Below are positions 12,559 to 21,775 of a stretch of DNA of 64,000 nucleotides, piece after piece; the first letter of the stretch is position 1; the number at the start of each line of letters is the position of its first letter. The notes under the pieces were generated by a model. It did not search any database, had not been told where the DNA came from, and worked only from the letters and a program-made list of their open reading frames with translations. Origin of the DNA: Rotaria sordida (taxonomy: Eukaryota; Rotifera; Eurotatoria; Philodinida; Philodinidae); the NCBI GenBank assembly GCA_905250125.1, contig CAJNOL010000572.1, forward strand, positions 1 through 64,000. The letters are read 5' to 3'. A program made the position numbers and the translations under genes.

Positions 12559-13549
12559 TATTATAATTTCAACATAATACAAAAGCGTATTAAAAACGAA
12601 AGTAAACTTTGAAACTTTTTCGAAAAATGAATGCTTTTTGGTGCACAAACAACTTTCCTATTGAGAAAAATACTGCAGAAATCTATGTAAGTGTTCATTC
12701 CAATAGTCCTACTGGATAACTTATGACCAACTACTGTCGATATTTTTCATATCACTTCCTGTAGAAGAAAATCGTGATTTTCAAAGTCAAAACTTATTTA
12801 GTATTTTTCTTTATTTTTGTTCGTATACCCGAAATTTCTTATTCAATCTGCAAGGTGGAAAGTTTGAAAAGATTTTAAAATGAAGAAAAACTCAATGCTA
12901 CAACTAAGCGGAGTCAGAGTTCTTCATTTTTAGTTTAGTTTTTGAGAAAAATATAGTTTCTTTTAGTACGAGCTGTCCTCAATTGTTGAATTTTTTGAAA
13001 AACGTTTTGAAAAAAAAAAGAAAACGAAATTAAAAACATAGTTTACTCTGTTCAGCTGTAGCGGTAAACTTTAGTTACATTTTGATAGTCAACCAAATTC
13101 TATCTCATTAGGATTAAAAAAGAAATCGGAGACACATGCGTTATCATGCTTTCACTCTTGGTATTAGGACAATTTTTTTGAATAAGTTAATATTTCGTGT
13201 TCAATTCTTTTTATTCAGAACTATCGAGGATTAAACACATATCTCCTGAAAATTTCATCATGATCGATTATTCTAGGGCAAATATAGGTATTTGAGTGGA
13301 ATGGTGGGTCTTACATCCATAGAGACTCTCACATTTTGGTCAGGCGAAAATGAAGTAATCAATCGAATTTTAGACTAAATTAATTTTAAGAAACTAGGAA
13401 GTCATTCTACTTTGCGTATTGTATTACTCGCGATTACCTACATTCGAACAGAATATTAAATTGAACTCAAATAAATCTTTTTGAATTGATATTTCAATCA
13501 ATTTATCCTTTTTTTGAAAGAGATTACAGACAAGAAACAAAAAAACACA
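12559..13549. other. Intergenic between Tudor and methyltransferase genes
   Basis: About 1 kb with no recognised gene. The flanking genes are on the same strand, so it should hold the 3' end of the Tudor transcript and the promoter of the methyltransferase gene. Nothing specific could be assigned. Confidence 0.5.
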
Positions 13550-14957
13550 ATGACTCAACGTAATCAATTGGACAGTCGGAACAACGAAAATCGAACGAAG
13601 CTTACAGTTACTATCAATCCAAATATGCTAGGCGCCAAACGTCTTTTTAACTTGGCATGCGTATGTACTTGTCATTGAGAATAGAAGAGAGAATTTTTCA
13701 AATTCTATTCAAGCAAAAATTAAATCGTAATATTTTTCATTATAGTCTTCTTTGTCTTATAATAAGTCCAGGAATCAGCAACAAGTCTCACGGTCAGAAA
13801 TATCAACTAGTAGTAAGAAGCTAGATGAGTTTGCTAATTGGATGTGTTCATGGTCAATTGAACAATCATTATGGTCAAGTACAACCTATCAAAATGCTTT
13901 ATTAACATATATCGGTAGAATCTACGGACAGAGAGTTCACATATATCGAATCTTTGCTCAATTAAAGAGTTCCATGGAAAATTTAGATGAACTCGATGTA
14001 CTCAATGAGTTAATTCAAAAAACAAAACAAAGACAGGGTGCATATTAAATTTTAAAAAAAGAAAGAAAAATAACTTATCAAGTGTCATATATTTATTTTC
14101 TAGACGCTCAAATGTCACTTAATAAATGGGAAGATAATTCTCGAATCAATCGTCGTCTCAAAGATCTAAAAGTAATCTTTGAATTCAATGGTAATTATCA
14201 ATCATCGAATCATCCATTCAATGTGACACCAACCGGTTTACAACAGATTATAGATCGACAAAAGATAAAATCCTACTTCGATTTAGGATGTGGAGACGGA
14301 ACTATTACAGCTGGCATCGGAACTTATTTAGGTTTGACTAAAGAAAATATTTTCGGAGGTGATGTATTCGAAGGACAAAACAATGTAATTACATTTGTTA
14401 AACTCAATGAAAATCAATCGATTATCAATCTTCGTTAGTCTATATTCTATTTTTGTCGATTATTTAATTCTATTATTTCTTTTGTTTTAGCTTCTAATCA
14501 TGTTGATCTCATTACTTCTTTTGTTACATTTCATCATATAGCTCAACTTGAAAAGACACTTACTGAACTTGTTCGTATTCTTCGAACTGGAGGTTATCTT
14601 ATTTTACGTGAACATGATTGCAAAAATGAATATTCATTATCAGCTAAATATCTTAATTTTGTTCATGCTATTATGATGATTGCACGAGTTGGAGAATTTG
14701 CTGATTCTCCAAATAATTATAACAATAAAAATCAACATATATTAGATGACTATGAAAATACTACAGATAATTGGACACAACAAAAGTCACGTATTATTGA
14801 ATATATAAAATCAATTCATTATCGAACATGTGATGAATGGCAACAGCAACTTAAAAATTTTGGTTTTCATCTTTGTGCTACATTGTATTATGGTGGTGAT
14901 GGTTCTAGTAATCCTCAGAAACTATTTTATGCTGTTTATCAATTGGATAAAAAATAA
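13550..14957 (+). CDS. Class I SAM-dependent methyltransferase (399 aa, copy 1, intact)
   Basis: Exons 13550-13660, 13746-14037, 14104-14433 and 14491-14957 sum to exactly 400 codons. The N-terminal 130 residues include a conserved block (LLTYIGRIYGQRVHIYRIFA) shared with copy 2 and of unknown role. The methyltransferase fold follows. Motif I is YFDLGCGDGTITAGIG (SAM binding), and the acidic loop after strand 2 is NIFGGDVFEG. The strand-4 region is VDLITSFVTFHHIAQLEKTL, then LVRILRTGGYLILREHDC (motif post-III). The C-terminal part contains YRTCDEWQQQLKNFGF. All expected SAM-binding residues are present, so it is likely active. The substrate is unknown: the D-x-x-x-x-F-V-T-x-H-H core is of the methyltransferase 11/UbiE-like kind and does not identify a target. 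Two degenerate relatives lie at 19216-20580 and 38523-39090. Confidence 0.85.
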
Positions 14958-15489
14958 TCCATGTTTGATAAATGAAAAAAAAACAAAGAAAAGAACTTTT
15001 ATTTTCATGATTTTTAGAATTATTATTTTTCAGGTTAATTTTAATTTTTTATAATACAATATTGTTTAATATATTTTTCTTCTCTATCAGATACAGTTCT
15101 TAGTAAACTGTATAAACATTTTCTTGTGTTATAAATCCTTGAAAACTGTAGTTCACTCTTATAAATCATTATCCAAACGAGTATTTTTTTAACAAATGAA
15201 CTTAGATAAGCAACTTTTTAAAATTAGTTTTCATTAAAATTATTTAGTTCAAGTCAATCAGTTTAATGTAGGAAAAGACATGATATTATTTTTTTTCTTT
15301 TTGACTATAAGTCATGAATGAAATGCTCATATCAGTTTTTGTTTCATTTGCATATAGAAAATCTACGATAATTTTTAAATCAATTTAACTAAGGAAATAA
15401 TTTATATCTTTTTTATGATATAGTGGATTTTTTTTTTCAGACAAATTTGATTTTTGGTAATAATAGAAGATTTATTCTAGACAAGCTAA
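14958..15489. other. Intergenic, nothing recognised
   Basis: AT-rich stretch after the methyltransferase stop with no open frame of note other than a shadow frame overlapping the last exon. Confidence 0.5.
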
Positions 15490-15745
15490 ATGGCTAGCAG
15501 TAGAAAGCTGAAATATGCAAGTGAGGTGTCAAATTCCAATAAATCACTAATCAATAATGATGTAACACAAAACATGGAAAATTCAGTAGTCAATCATTGA
15601 CTTACGATTCTCGAGGAACTTATAAATAATCAGATAAAAAAAGAAAATGTTCAAATCAAACAACTTCAAGATAAGATTGAAATACTGGAAGAAGAACTCA
15701 AACAACATAAAATTCAAATCAAACATTTAGAGGATCAAGTAATGA
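15490..15745 (+). pseudogene. Broken coiled-coil exon
   Basis: A frame opens with MASSRKLKYASEVSNSNK, meets an in-frame TGA at 15598-15600, and then continues open as a heptad-rich segment (LEELINNQIKKENVQIKQLQ, then a further 30 residues of E/K/Q/L/I). It runs to a good splice donor (A|GTAAGT at 15746). This looks like a first exon of a coiled-coil protein disabled by one nonsense change, unless the real start lies after the stop. No downstream partner exon was established; the nearest candidate is the gene beginning at 16771. Confidence 0.5.
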
Positions 15746-16770
15746 GTAAGTAAAAAAATACACGTTTAAAAATATATTTAATATTGATCATCTTATATTC
15801 TTAAAAGAAAAATAAATATAAAATGTAACTTGAAATAGATTGATGAACATACAATCAACATTCAATAAAATATTTTTGAATCAAATAGCGAGTGTAAGAT
15901 TTAAGCAAGGTTTCCATGGTTTTCCCTTCCTCGACCCTTGCAACTGGAGAAGGAAGCCAAAGATCATTGGGTAAGTTTTCATAGCAACCGAGGACAACAA
16001 ACATCAGACTCCTTTCCCAGAATTTCCTAGCAATAGAAAAAGGCTTCAACCAGCATTAACAATAATACTTAGACTGTTCTAGAATATTCCAAAGCCTTCC
16101 TTGGAATTTGAATGACTCGAATACGTTTGTCAATGGCATACATGTTACAATTTTTTATTTTTGTGTAGGTAAAAAATTATATTTGAAATGTCAAGGATAT
16201 ATACAACAGGCTTATTAACCAATTAAATCACTGGTTGAAATAATACTAATGTTAAATTAAGAAAAATGGAATACGAAAATGAGGCAAACAAAAAAATGAG
16301 CACCAGTAAAAAGAAGGAAAAAATTTCTATTGGAAATGCAGAAATAAATACGACAAATTATTTTCCCTGACGATCGATCGTCCTTGAAAAACAACTATAG
16401 TCCGATAGAGATTTTTCACTTAACATATTTTGTATTAGTATAATGGGGACTAAAGAACACACGTAAGCTCTACATATTTTAGTCTCAAAGACGCTACGTT
16501 GACAATTTTTTTCTGTATAGGTTTACATAATTCTATGTTAAGAATGATTTTATCTAAATTTGGAAGAGATTAGACACTTAATATTTCTAATAATTCTTCA
16601 AAATCAAAGTAAAAAGGTATTATCAATTATCAAATTTAAACTTTGTTTAATGATTAATTAATATGATAATTAAAAAAAAAAGATTTAATCTTTTGAATAG
16701 AACGCATTCAAATAAATCAAAATCATATTTTTTGTAAGATTTACAGCATCGTAATTCAAAAGAAAGTACA
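15746..16770. other. Intergenic with interspersed repeat R1 copy a
   Basis: No gene is recognised. An approximately 210-bp segment at 15915-16125 (minus orientation) is homologous to 24284-24510 (plus orientation). Shared landmarks are tagaacagtctaa, gaagcctttttc, tctgggaaaggagtc and tcctcagtggctatg-like stretches. See the R1 entry for copy b. Confidence 0.55.
15915..16125 (-). repeat. Interspersed repeat R1, copy a
   Basis: Read on the minus strand it gives, in order, attcaaattccaaggaaggc, tagaacagtctaag, ggttgaagcctttttc, ttctgggaaaggagtc and tcggttgctatga. These match the copy at 24284-24510 with scattered substitutions and one 10-bp indel. The GTTGAAGCC / GTTCGAAGCC stretch resembles a pol III B box (GGTTCGANNCC), which would fit a SINE, but no A box or tail was established. 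Confidence 0.6.
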
Positions 16771-17635
16771 ATGGAGTCCATAATAACGACCAATATTAAA
16801 GGAAATATGGAAAATCAATCTCAGGTAATCATTCGATCTAAAGAAGATCAACACTTGATTTTATTATCTATTAAGAATGTGATAGCAAACATGAAATCTG
16901 GAGATAAAATTACTTACAAGACCGGCACCAATTTTGAAAAGGAAGAAACTAATAAAATTGTACAATTAGGTAACTATTTATTTCGACTCAGTCAAGTCAA
17001 AAAAAGTATTCATTTCTCAGATTCTAAAGAAATTCATCAAGAGAAACGACAATTATTGGATTTGAATAACAATGATGAAATAAATAAAACCCAAACTACT
17101 CCAAATTCTAATATAGTACACGGAGAAAGTATCCATGAAAACAAGAATAAATCTAAAATAATCATTAGTAAGTATATTTGTTCTAAATATCAAATTTATC
17201 AATGAAAAAGTTCAAATAAAAGCTCATTGACTTTCTCCTTTAATTCGAAGATGATGCAAGTACAACATCAAAATCAGTAACTAGCAAGAGTAGTGAGACA
17301 AATTCACAATATTCAAATTTCTATCATAGTATAAGTAAGTATAAACATTTTATTATATTTTAGACGTAGTACAACCGACTACTTCAAGTGAAGAATTTCA
17401 TAGTATCATAAAAGACCAAGATATAATAAAGTCCACAGAAAACAAAGAAAAAAGTAAGTTACTTTATTAATTAGTAATAATTAATAGAGAAAATGTTATT
17501 TTAGCAAGTGAATTAAATAATAACAGAGAATGTTCTTCATTAGAGAATTCTACATATAATCGTAAAACTATTCAGTTTACAGGATGTTCAAATGATTCTT
17601 CTGAGAAAACTAAAATTATAATCATTTTGATTTAA
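16771..17635 (+). CDS. Hypothetical Ser/Asn/Lys-rich protein (233 aa, 4 exons)
   Basis: Exons 16771-17167, 17251-17334, 17364-17453 and 17505-17635 join in frame to exactly 234 codons. Their donors are consensus (three times A|GTAAGT or GTAAGT-like) and the introns very short (29-83 bp). I do not recognise it. The first exon has a hydrophobic/charged segment (QHLILLSIKNVIANMKSGDK, then YLFRLSQVKKSIHF). The rest is low-complexity Ser/Thr/Asn/Lys. It lies upstream of methyltransferase copy 2 on the same strand, separated by a mariner element. It could represent the 5' exons of that gene rather than a separate one: methyltransferase copy 1 also starts with a Ser-rich leader. The stop codon TAA at 17633 argues for independence unless the last exon uses a different donor. 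Confidence 0.5.
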
Positions 17636-17884
17636 ATAAACACCTCAAAAGTAAGAACATTTAATTAAAACTCACGGAATGGAACTACGGTATGATCTTT
17701 CTATAGTAACCACCCTTCGAACTTTTTTAAAGATGTTCACTATAGGGATACTAGATCTTTTCCAATAGCAATTTTTTAGATATATGAAAGGTGTTAGTGA
17801 AAAAAAAACAGCTAACTATGGCTTATTGTTACTTGTCTTTTCATATATTTTTGTTCTTGGAAAATTAACCATCATTAAAATTTA

Positions 17885-18818
17885 CATAGGGTAGTCAAAA
17901 AGTTCTCGTAATAGTCTTCTAAAATTTCATGCTAATTGGTTTTATTCCTCATGTTGACCTATTCTAGTAGTGACATCTGTTATCTATTAAAATATCAATA
18001 CGAAGTTTCACAAGTGTCTATTATAGTAATTCTTTAATGAATTTTTTCAACACCCCTGTTTTCAGATAGATAAACTTCGTATACGTTCATATATAAAAAC
18101 TCGTTGGTTGTTAGGTTTAACTATTACACAAGCTCATGATGAATTAACTGCTGGCTATAGATCAAGTACTGTTTCATATAGTACAGTTACTCATTGGGTT
18201 TATTCATTTTTAAGTAGACGAGAGCCGTTGAAAGATGATCCTCGAAATAGTAGCCGTTATCCATCAATACTCAACAATATATTGATATTGTCCAGGACCT
18301 GGAGAATGATGATCCACATCTTAGTGTTGATTATGTTGCTACCTCTCAGACCTAGTCTATTACATGTATTAGCGTGATAAATGTTGAAACAGATTAGTCA
18401 AAACTATACACAAAAAAAGATTATCATCAAAAAACATGGCATTAAATTTGTATCTTCACAATGCACAATCACGTATAAAAAAGTATTAATCTTAATCTTA
18501 AATAAGTTCAAGAAGAAAAATCCAAAGTTACAGTTCATCCATCATATCTGCCTGGTCTTAGTCCGGCAGACTTTTGGTTGTCTAGTTGTTTGAAACCTAG
18601 CTTTAGCACATATTCAAATGCTACAAGTTTTATCCAAGGAGCTACATTCGAAAACTGTTCATTAATACGAAAAGACATCTCAGAAGTTGATTGAAGGGAT
18701 GAAACTTTGTACCGAACATTATGAGGACTACTTCGAACATTTACTGTAAAAAGATAAACAAAATGGTTTTTCTATGAATAAATATTTGAAAGTCCGAGAA
18801 CTTTTCGACTGACCTATG
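17885..18818 (+). mobile_element. Degenerate mariner-family DNA transposon
   Basis: Terminal inverted repeats read CATAGGGTAGTCAAAAAGTT... on the left and CATAGGTCAGTCGAAAAGTT... on the right (minus strand), about 24 bp with three or four mismatches. A TA dinucleotide flanks each end (17883-17884 and 18819-18820), the normal mariner target duplication. At 934 bp it is shorter than the usual 1.2-1.3 kb. Internal translation shows the mariner N-terminal helix-turn-helix (WLLGLTITQAHDEL, then SYSTVTHWVYSFLSRREPLK). After a gap comes the C-terminal part (HPSYLPGLSPADFWL) in a different frame. Confidence 0.85.
18061..18750 (+). pseudogene. Mariner transposase remnant
   Basis: Transposase similarity runs from the HTH region (about 18075-18260) to the region corresponding to the last catalytic Asp. 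The 'LHNAQSR' stretch (about 18457-18477) stands where intact mariners have an H-D-N-A-R-P-H motif, so the second catalytic Asp has been lost. Frames change at about 18290 and again after 18480, with stops between. Part of the DDE domain is deleted. It is not functional. Confidence 0.8.
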
Positions 18819-19215
18819 TAAAAGAATAAAATTAGCATTAAAATTACGAATTGAATTATTTCAATTAATTAATATTTTTAAATTAAATATAAAAGATTAA
18901 GAGCTTCAAAAAAGGAAGAGAACTAAATTTAAATTAAACAGTAAAATGACCTTCCTAATTACACGTAATGAATTACTGCAGATCTATTTCTGTTTTTCAA
19001 GAGAAATGTAGGATGACAATAACTTATATATATGAATGCATCACTAAGCATTTAATAATAAAATTATGTTGATTAGTACAAATTCATGAGCTACTATATA
19101 ATCATTTTCATTGTATTGATACTGGATAATAATTCTCATTAGTATTTGTTTCAATTTCAAAAAAGTAACTAAATATACTAATAAATATTATTTTATGTAA
19201 ATTATTGTTTTACAG
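18819..19215. other. Intron or intergenic DNA before methyltransferase copy 2
   Basis: No features recognised. If copy 2 has a 5' exon it has not been found here. Confidence 0.4.
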
Positions 19216-20580
19216 AACGCTCGATTCAATCTGGAAACTTTCTGTTTACTAGTTGGATGGATTCGCGAGAAGATAATTTTTCTTTATGGGCAAGTGAAAG
19301 ACATCGATGTCAGCTGCTTTCATATATTGGTAGAATCTATGGACAAAGACATAACATATATCACGTATTGGCTCCATTAAGAGTGGAATTTAATAGGTCA
19401 GGTGAACTTGACCAATTATATGAAATAATCAAAAAACTCGAGAAACAACCTGGTTTATCTATCAAGAGATAAAAATCTTTTAATATTGATTCTATTTCTT
19501 AGGTGCTAAAGACTCACTGCGAGAATGGCAATTTCAAACTCGATCTGATCATCGTTTAGCTGAAATCAAGTCTATGTTTGAATTTGATCGTACTTGTCCA
19601 TCATCATTTGGTAGTTTGAAGATATTATCACCATCTGATTTAAAAGAGATTATTAGTCGTGCATCTATTAATGCCTATTTTGATATGATTTGTCGTGATG
19701 ATTCGACTACAGTTGAGATTGGTGAATATTTAAATTTGAGTAAAGAAAATATTTTTGGTGGAACCGATTATGATAGTCACAATGATAAAGTAACATTCGT
19801 AAATGTTAACTTAAATCAATCGACCATCGATCTTGGTAATTTTTCTCTTTCATTTATTTAAAGCACATCTCATCATCTTCTATATTTGCTAAAACCAATC
19901 ATAAAGCAAGGAATTTTCTTTAGATAATTGAGAGAAAGAAGAAAAAAAAAATTATGTATACAAAATAACTATTTCGAATATTTCACAATCTATATTTTTT
20001 AGGAACAATCAAAAAGAAAAATAATCAGAAAGGACACTATGCACATGTTTGAAACAATTTGATGATATTGTTGAATTTTTCTATACTCATATATTTCATT
20101 ATTTATCTAGCTGATAATCGCGTTGATTTCATAACATGTTTTGTTACTCTTCATCATGTTCCTCAGTTGAAATTAATACTTTCTGAGTTTGTTCGTATTT
20201 TACGACCAAGTGGTTATCTTATTATACGTGAACATAATTGCGAAAACAAACGTTCACTTACAGCCAAATATCTTAATTTTGTTCATGCCTTTATGATGAT
20301 TGCACATGTTGGTGAATTTGCTGATGTTCAAAGAAATCATTTGAATCAAAATGAAGTTCAATCTGATGATGATTCTGTAAGTCATACAATTGACTGGAAA
20401 CAAGAAAAATTAAACATTATTAAATATACGAAATCAATTCAATATCGAACACGTACTGAATGGCAGCAGGAAATAGAGAATGTTGGTTTTCATCTCAAAG
20501 CTACACTTGAGTATAATCAAAGTACATTGAAGAATCCTCAAGAGTTATTTTATGCTGTTTTTCAACTAAATGTAAAATGA
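19216..20580 (+). CDS. Methyltransferase-like protein, copy 2 (SAM motif decayed, 5' end missing)
   Basis: Three exons, 19216-19452, 19503-19835 and 20111-20580, align exon for exon with copy 1 and stay open in one frame to the TGA at 20578. The shared N-terminal block is present (LLSYIGRIYGQRHNIYHVLA). Motif I, DLGCGDGTI in copy 1, reads DMICRDDSTT: the glycine-rich loop is destroyed, so SAM binding is unlikely. The later motifs survive (FITCFVTLHHVPQLKLIL, VRILRPSGYLIIREHNC, YRTRTEWQQEIENVGF). No ATG-bearing first exon was found upstream, where a mariner element has inserted. The third intron has grown to 275 bp against 57 bp in copy 1. It is either a non-enzymatic paralogue still under constraint or a recently dying gene. 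Confidence 0.65.
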
Positions 20581-20754
20581 TTCAATTTTATTGAACAAAG
20601 AACAATAAATTTCATCTCATTTCTTTTTTTGTTTTATTGTATTATGTTCATTATAGTTCAGAATCTTATATCTCCTATAAATTATTCGAATAATCACAAT
20701 TAATTCATTTTTATTGAACAACAATTAGATCAGATAATTACTTTTCATTTATTT

Positions 20755-21701
20755 TAAGATCATCATAGCTATATCATCATGACTCGAAAGATTTAGAAAG
20801 TCATTTGTTTTAATAGAAATCATTATAAGTCTGACTATTGCGACTATATCACTATCATGAGAAGTGTTGATGAAGTTAAATTTGAAGTAACTGAATTCCA
20901 TCATATTTGTCGATTTATTCAATCCGAAAAAATATCCTTTCATTGACATTTTCTGATGAAAATAAGATACAAGGTAAAATTAGATTGTTTTTATCTCATT
21001 GTTTAACATTGACCAATTTATTTGATTATTCTTATTAACTCTTCTTGGAATTGATGAAGATGTTCTAAATAAAATTCTACATGCGAATATGACATCAAAA
21101 ATCATATCTTTGATGATCAGTTAGCGAGAAGCTCATTGTCCAACTAACACAACTTTAACATTTCTCTCGTCAATATTAAATCGACTTAAGCTTCGTAAAC
21201 TTGAACTTAAAACTGGATTATATGGTATTGAAGTAATACTATAGCTAGCAGTGTCTGACACGGGTCACTGTTTTTGTGACCCCAACCGACCCGAGCTCAG
21301 AAAAATTAGACCCGACCCGGTCCGACCCGAGCATGATCTGAGCCGACCCGACCCAACCCGAGCTCAAAAATTTTTTTCGTAACCCGACCCGACCCGAGGT
21401 GAGGGATAGTTTTTGGCCAATAAAAGTGAGTTTTTTTCAGACATTGACAATCTTCTCAGTAAATTGATACATATTCTATAGGTATTCGAAATAAAGAAAT
21501 GATTATCTCATCTAAAATTGCTGCCTTTCTTATGCGAAGTTCGGAGGTCGTAAAAATTTTGTGACCCGACCCGACCCGACCCGTGTCGGACACTGATAGC
21601 TAGTTCAATACATACTAGAACGTCCTACACTGATATATTGCAACATAGCATCAATATTGTACTATACTTTGAGAAACATCTGATATTAAGACGTTGGAAA
21701 A
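20755..21701 (+). pseudogene. F-box family pseudogene, interrupted by a MITE
   Basis: From about 20895 the DNA is closely similar to the intact F-box gene at 39800-40260. Shared stretches include 'ttcattgacattttctgatg', 'cgtcaatattaaatcgactt' and 'cgtaaacttgaacttaaaac', and frameshifts and stops are present. The F-box itself (first roughly 55 codons) is missing. The preceding 20755-20895 matches DNA upstream of the intact gene (39065-39250, 'gcctattgcgactacatcac'-like). The coding remnant is split by the element at 21249-21595 and resumes at 21604-21700. Confidence 0.85.
21249..21595 (+). mobile_element. hAT-type MITE with GGGTC-rich ends, copy 1
   Basis: The 347-bp element begins CAGTGTCTGACACGGGTC and ends GACCCGTGTCGGACACTG (inverted repeats with one mismatch). 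It is flanked by a perfect 8-bp duplication, ATAGCTAG (21241-21248 and 21596-21603). Eight-bp duplications and CAGTG termini are hAT hallmarks. Subterminal zones are arrays of GACCC/CCGACC pentamers. The F-box paralogue at about 40150-40175 (ATGGCCAG in place of ATAGCTAG) is uninterrupted and acts as an empty site. Confidence 0.92.
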
Positions 21702-21775
21702 GATACGAAGAAAATAAAGATTATTAGTATGGAAAAAAAAACAAAGGAATGATTGTTATTTTTTAAAATAAGTTT

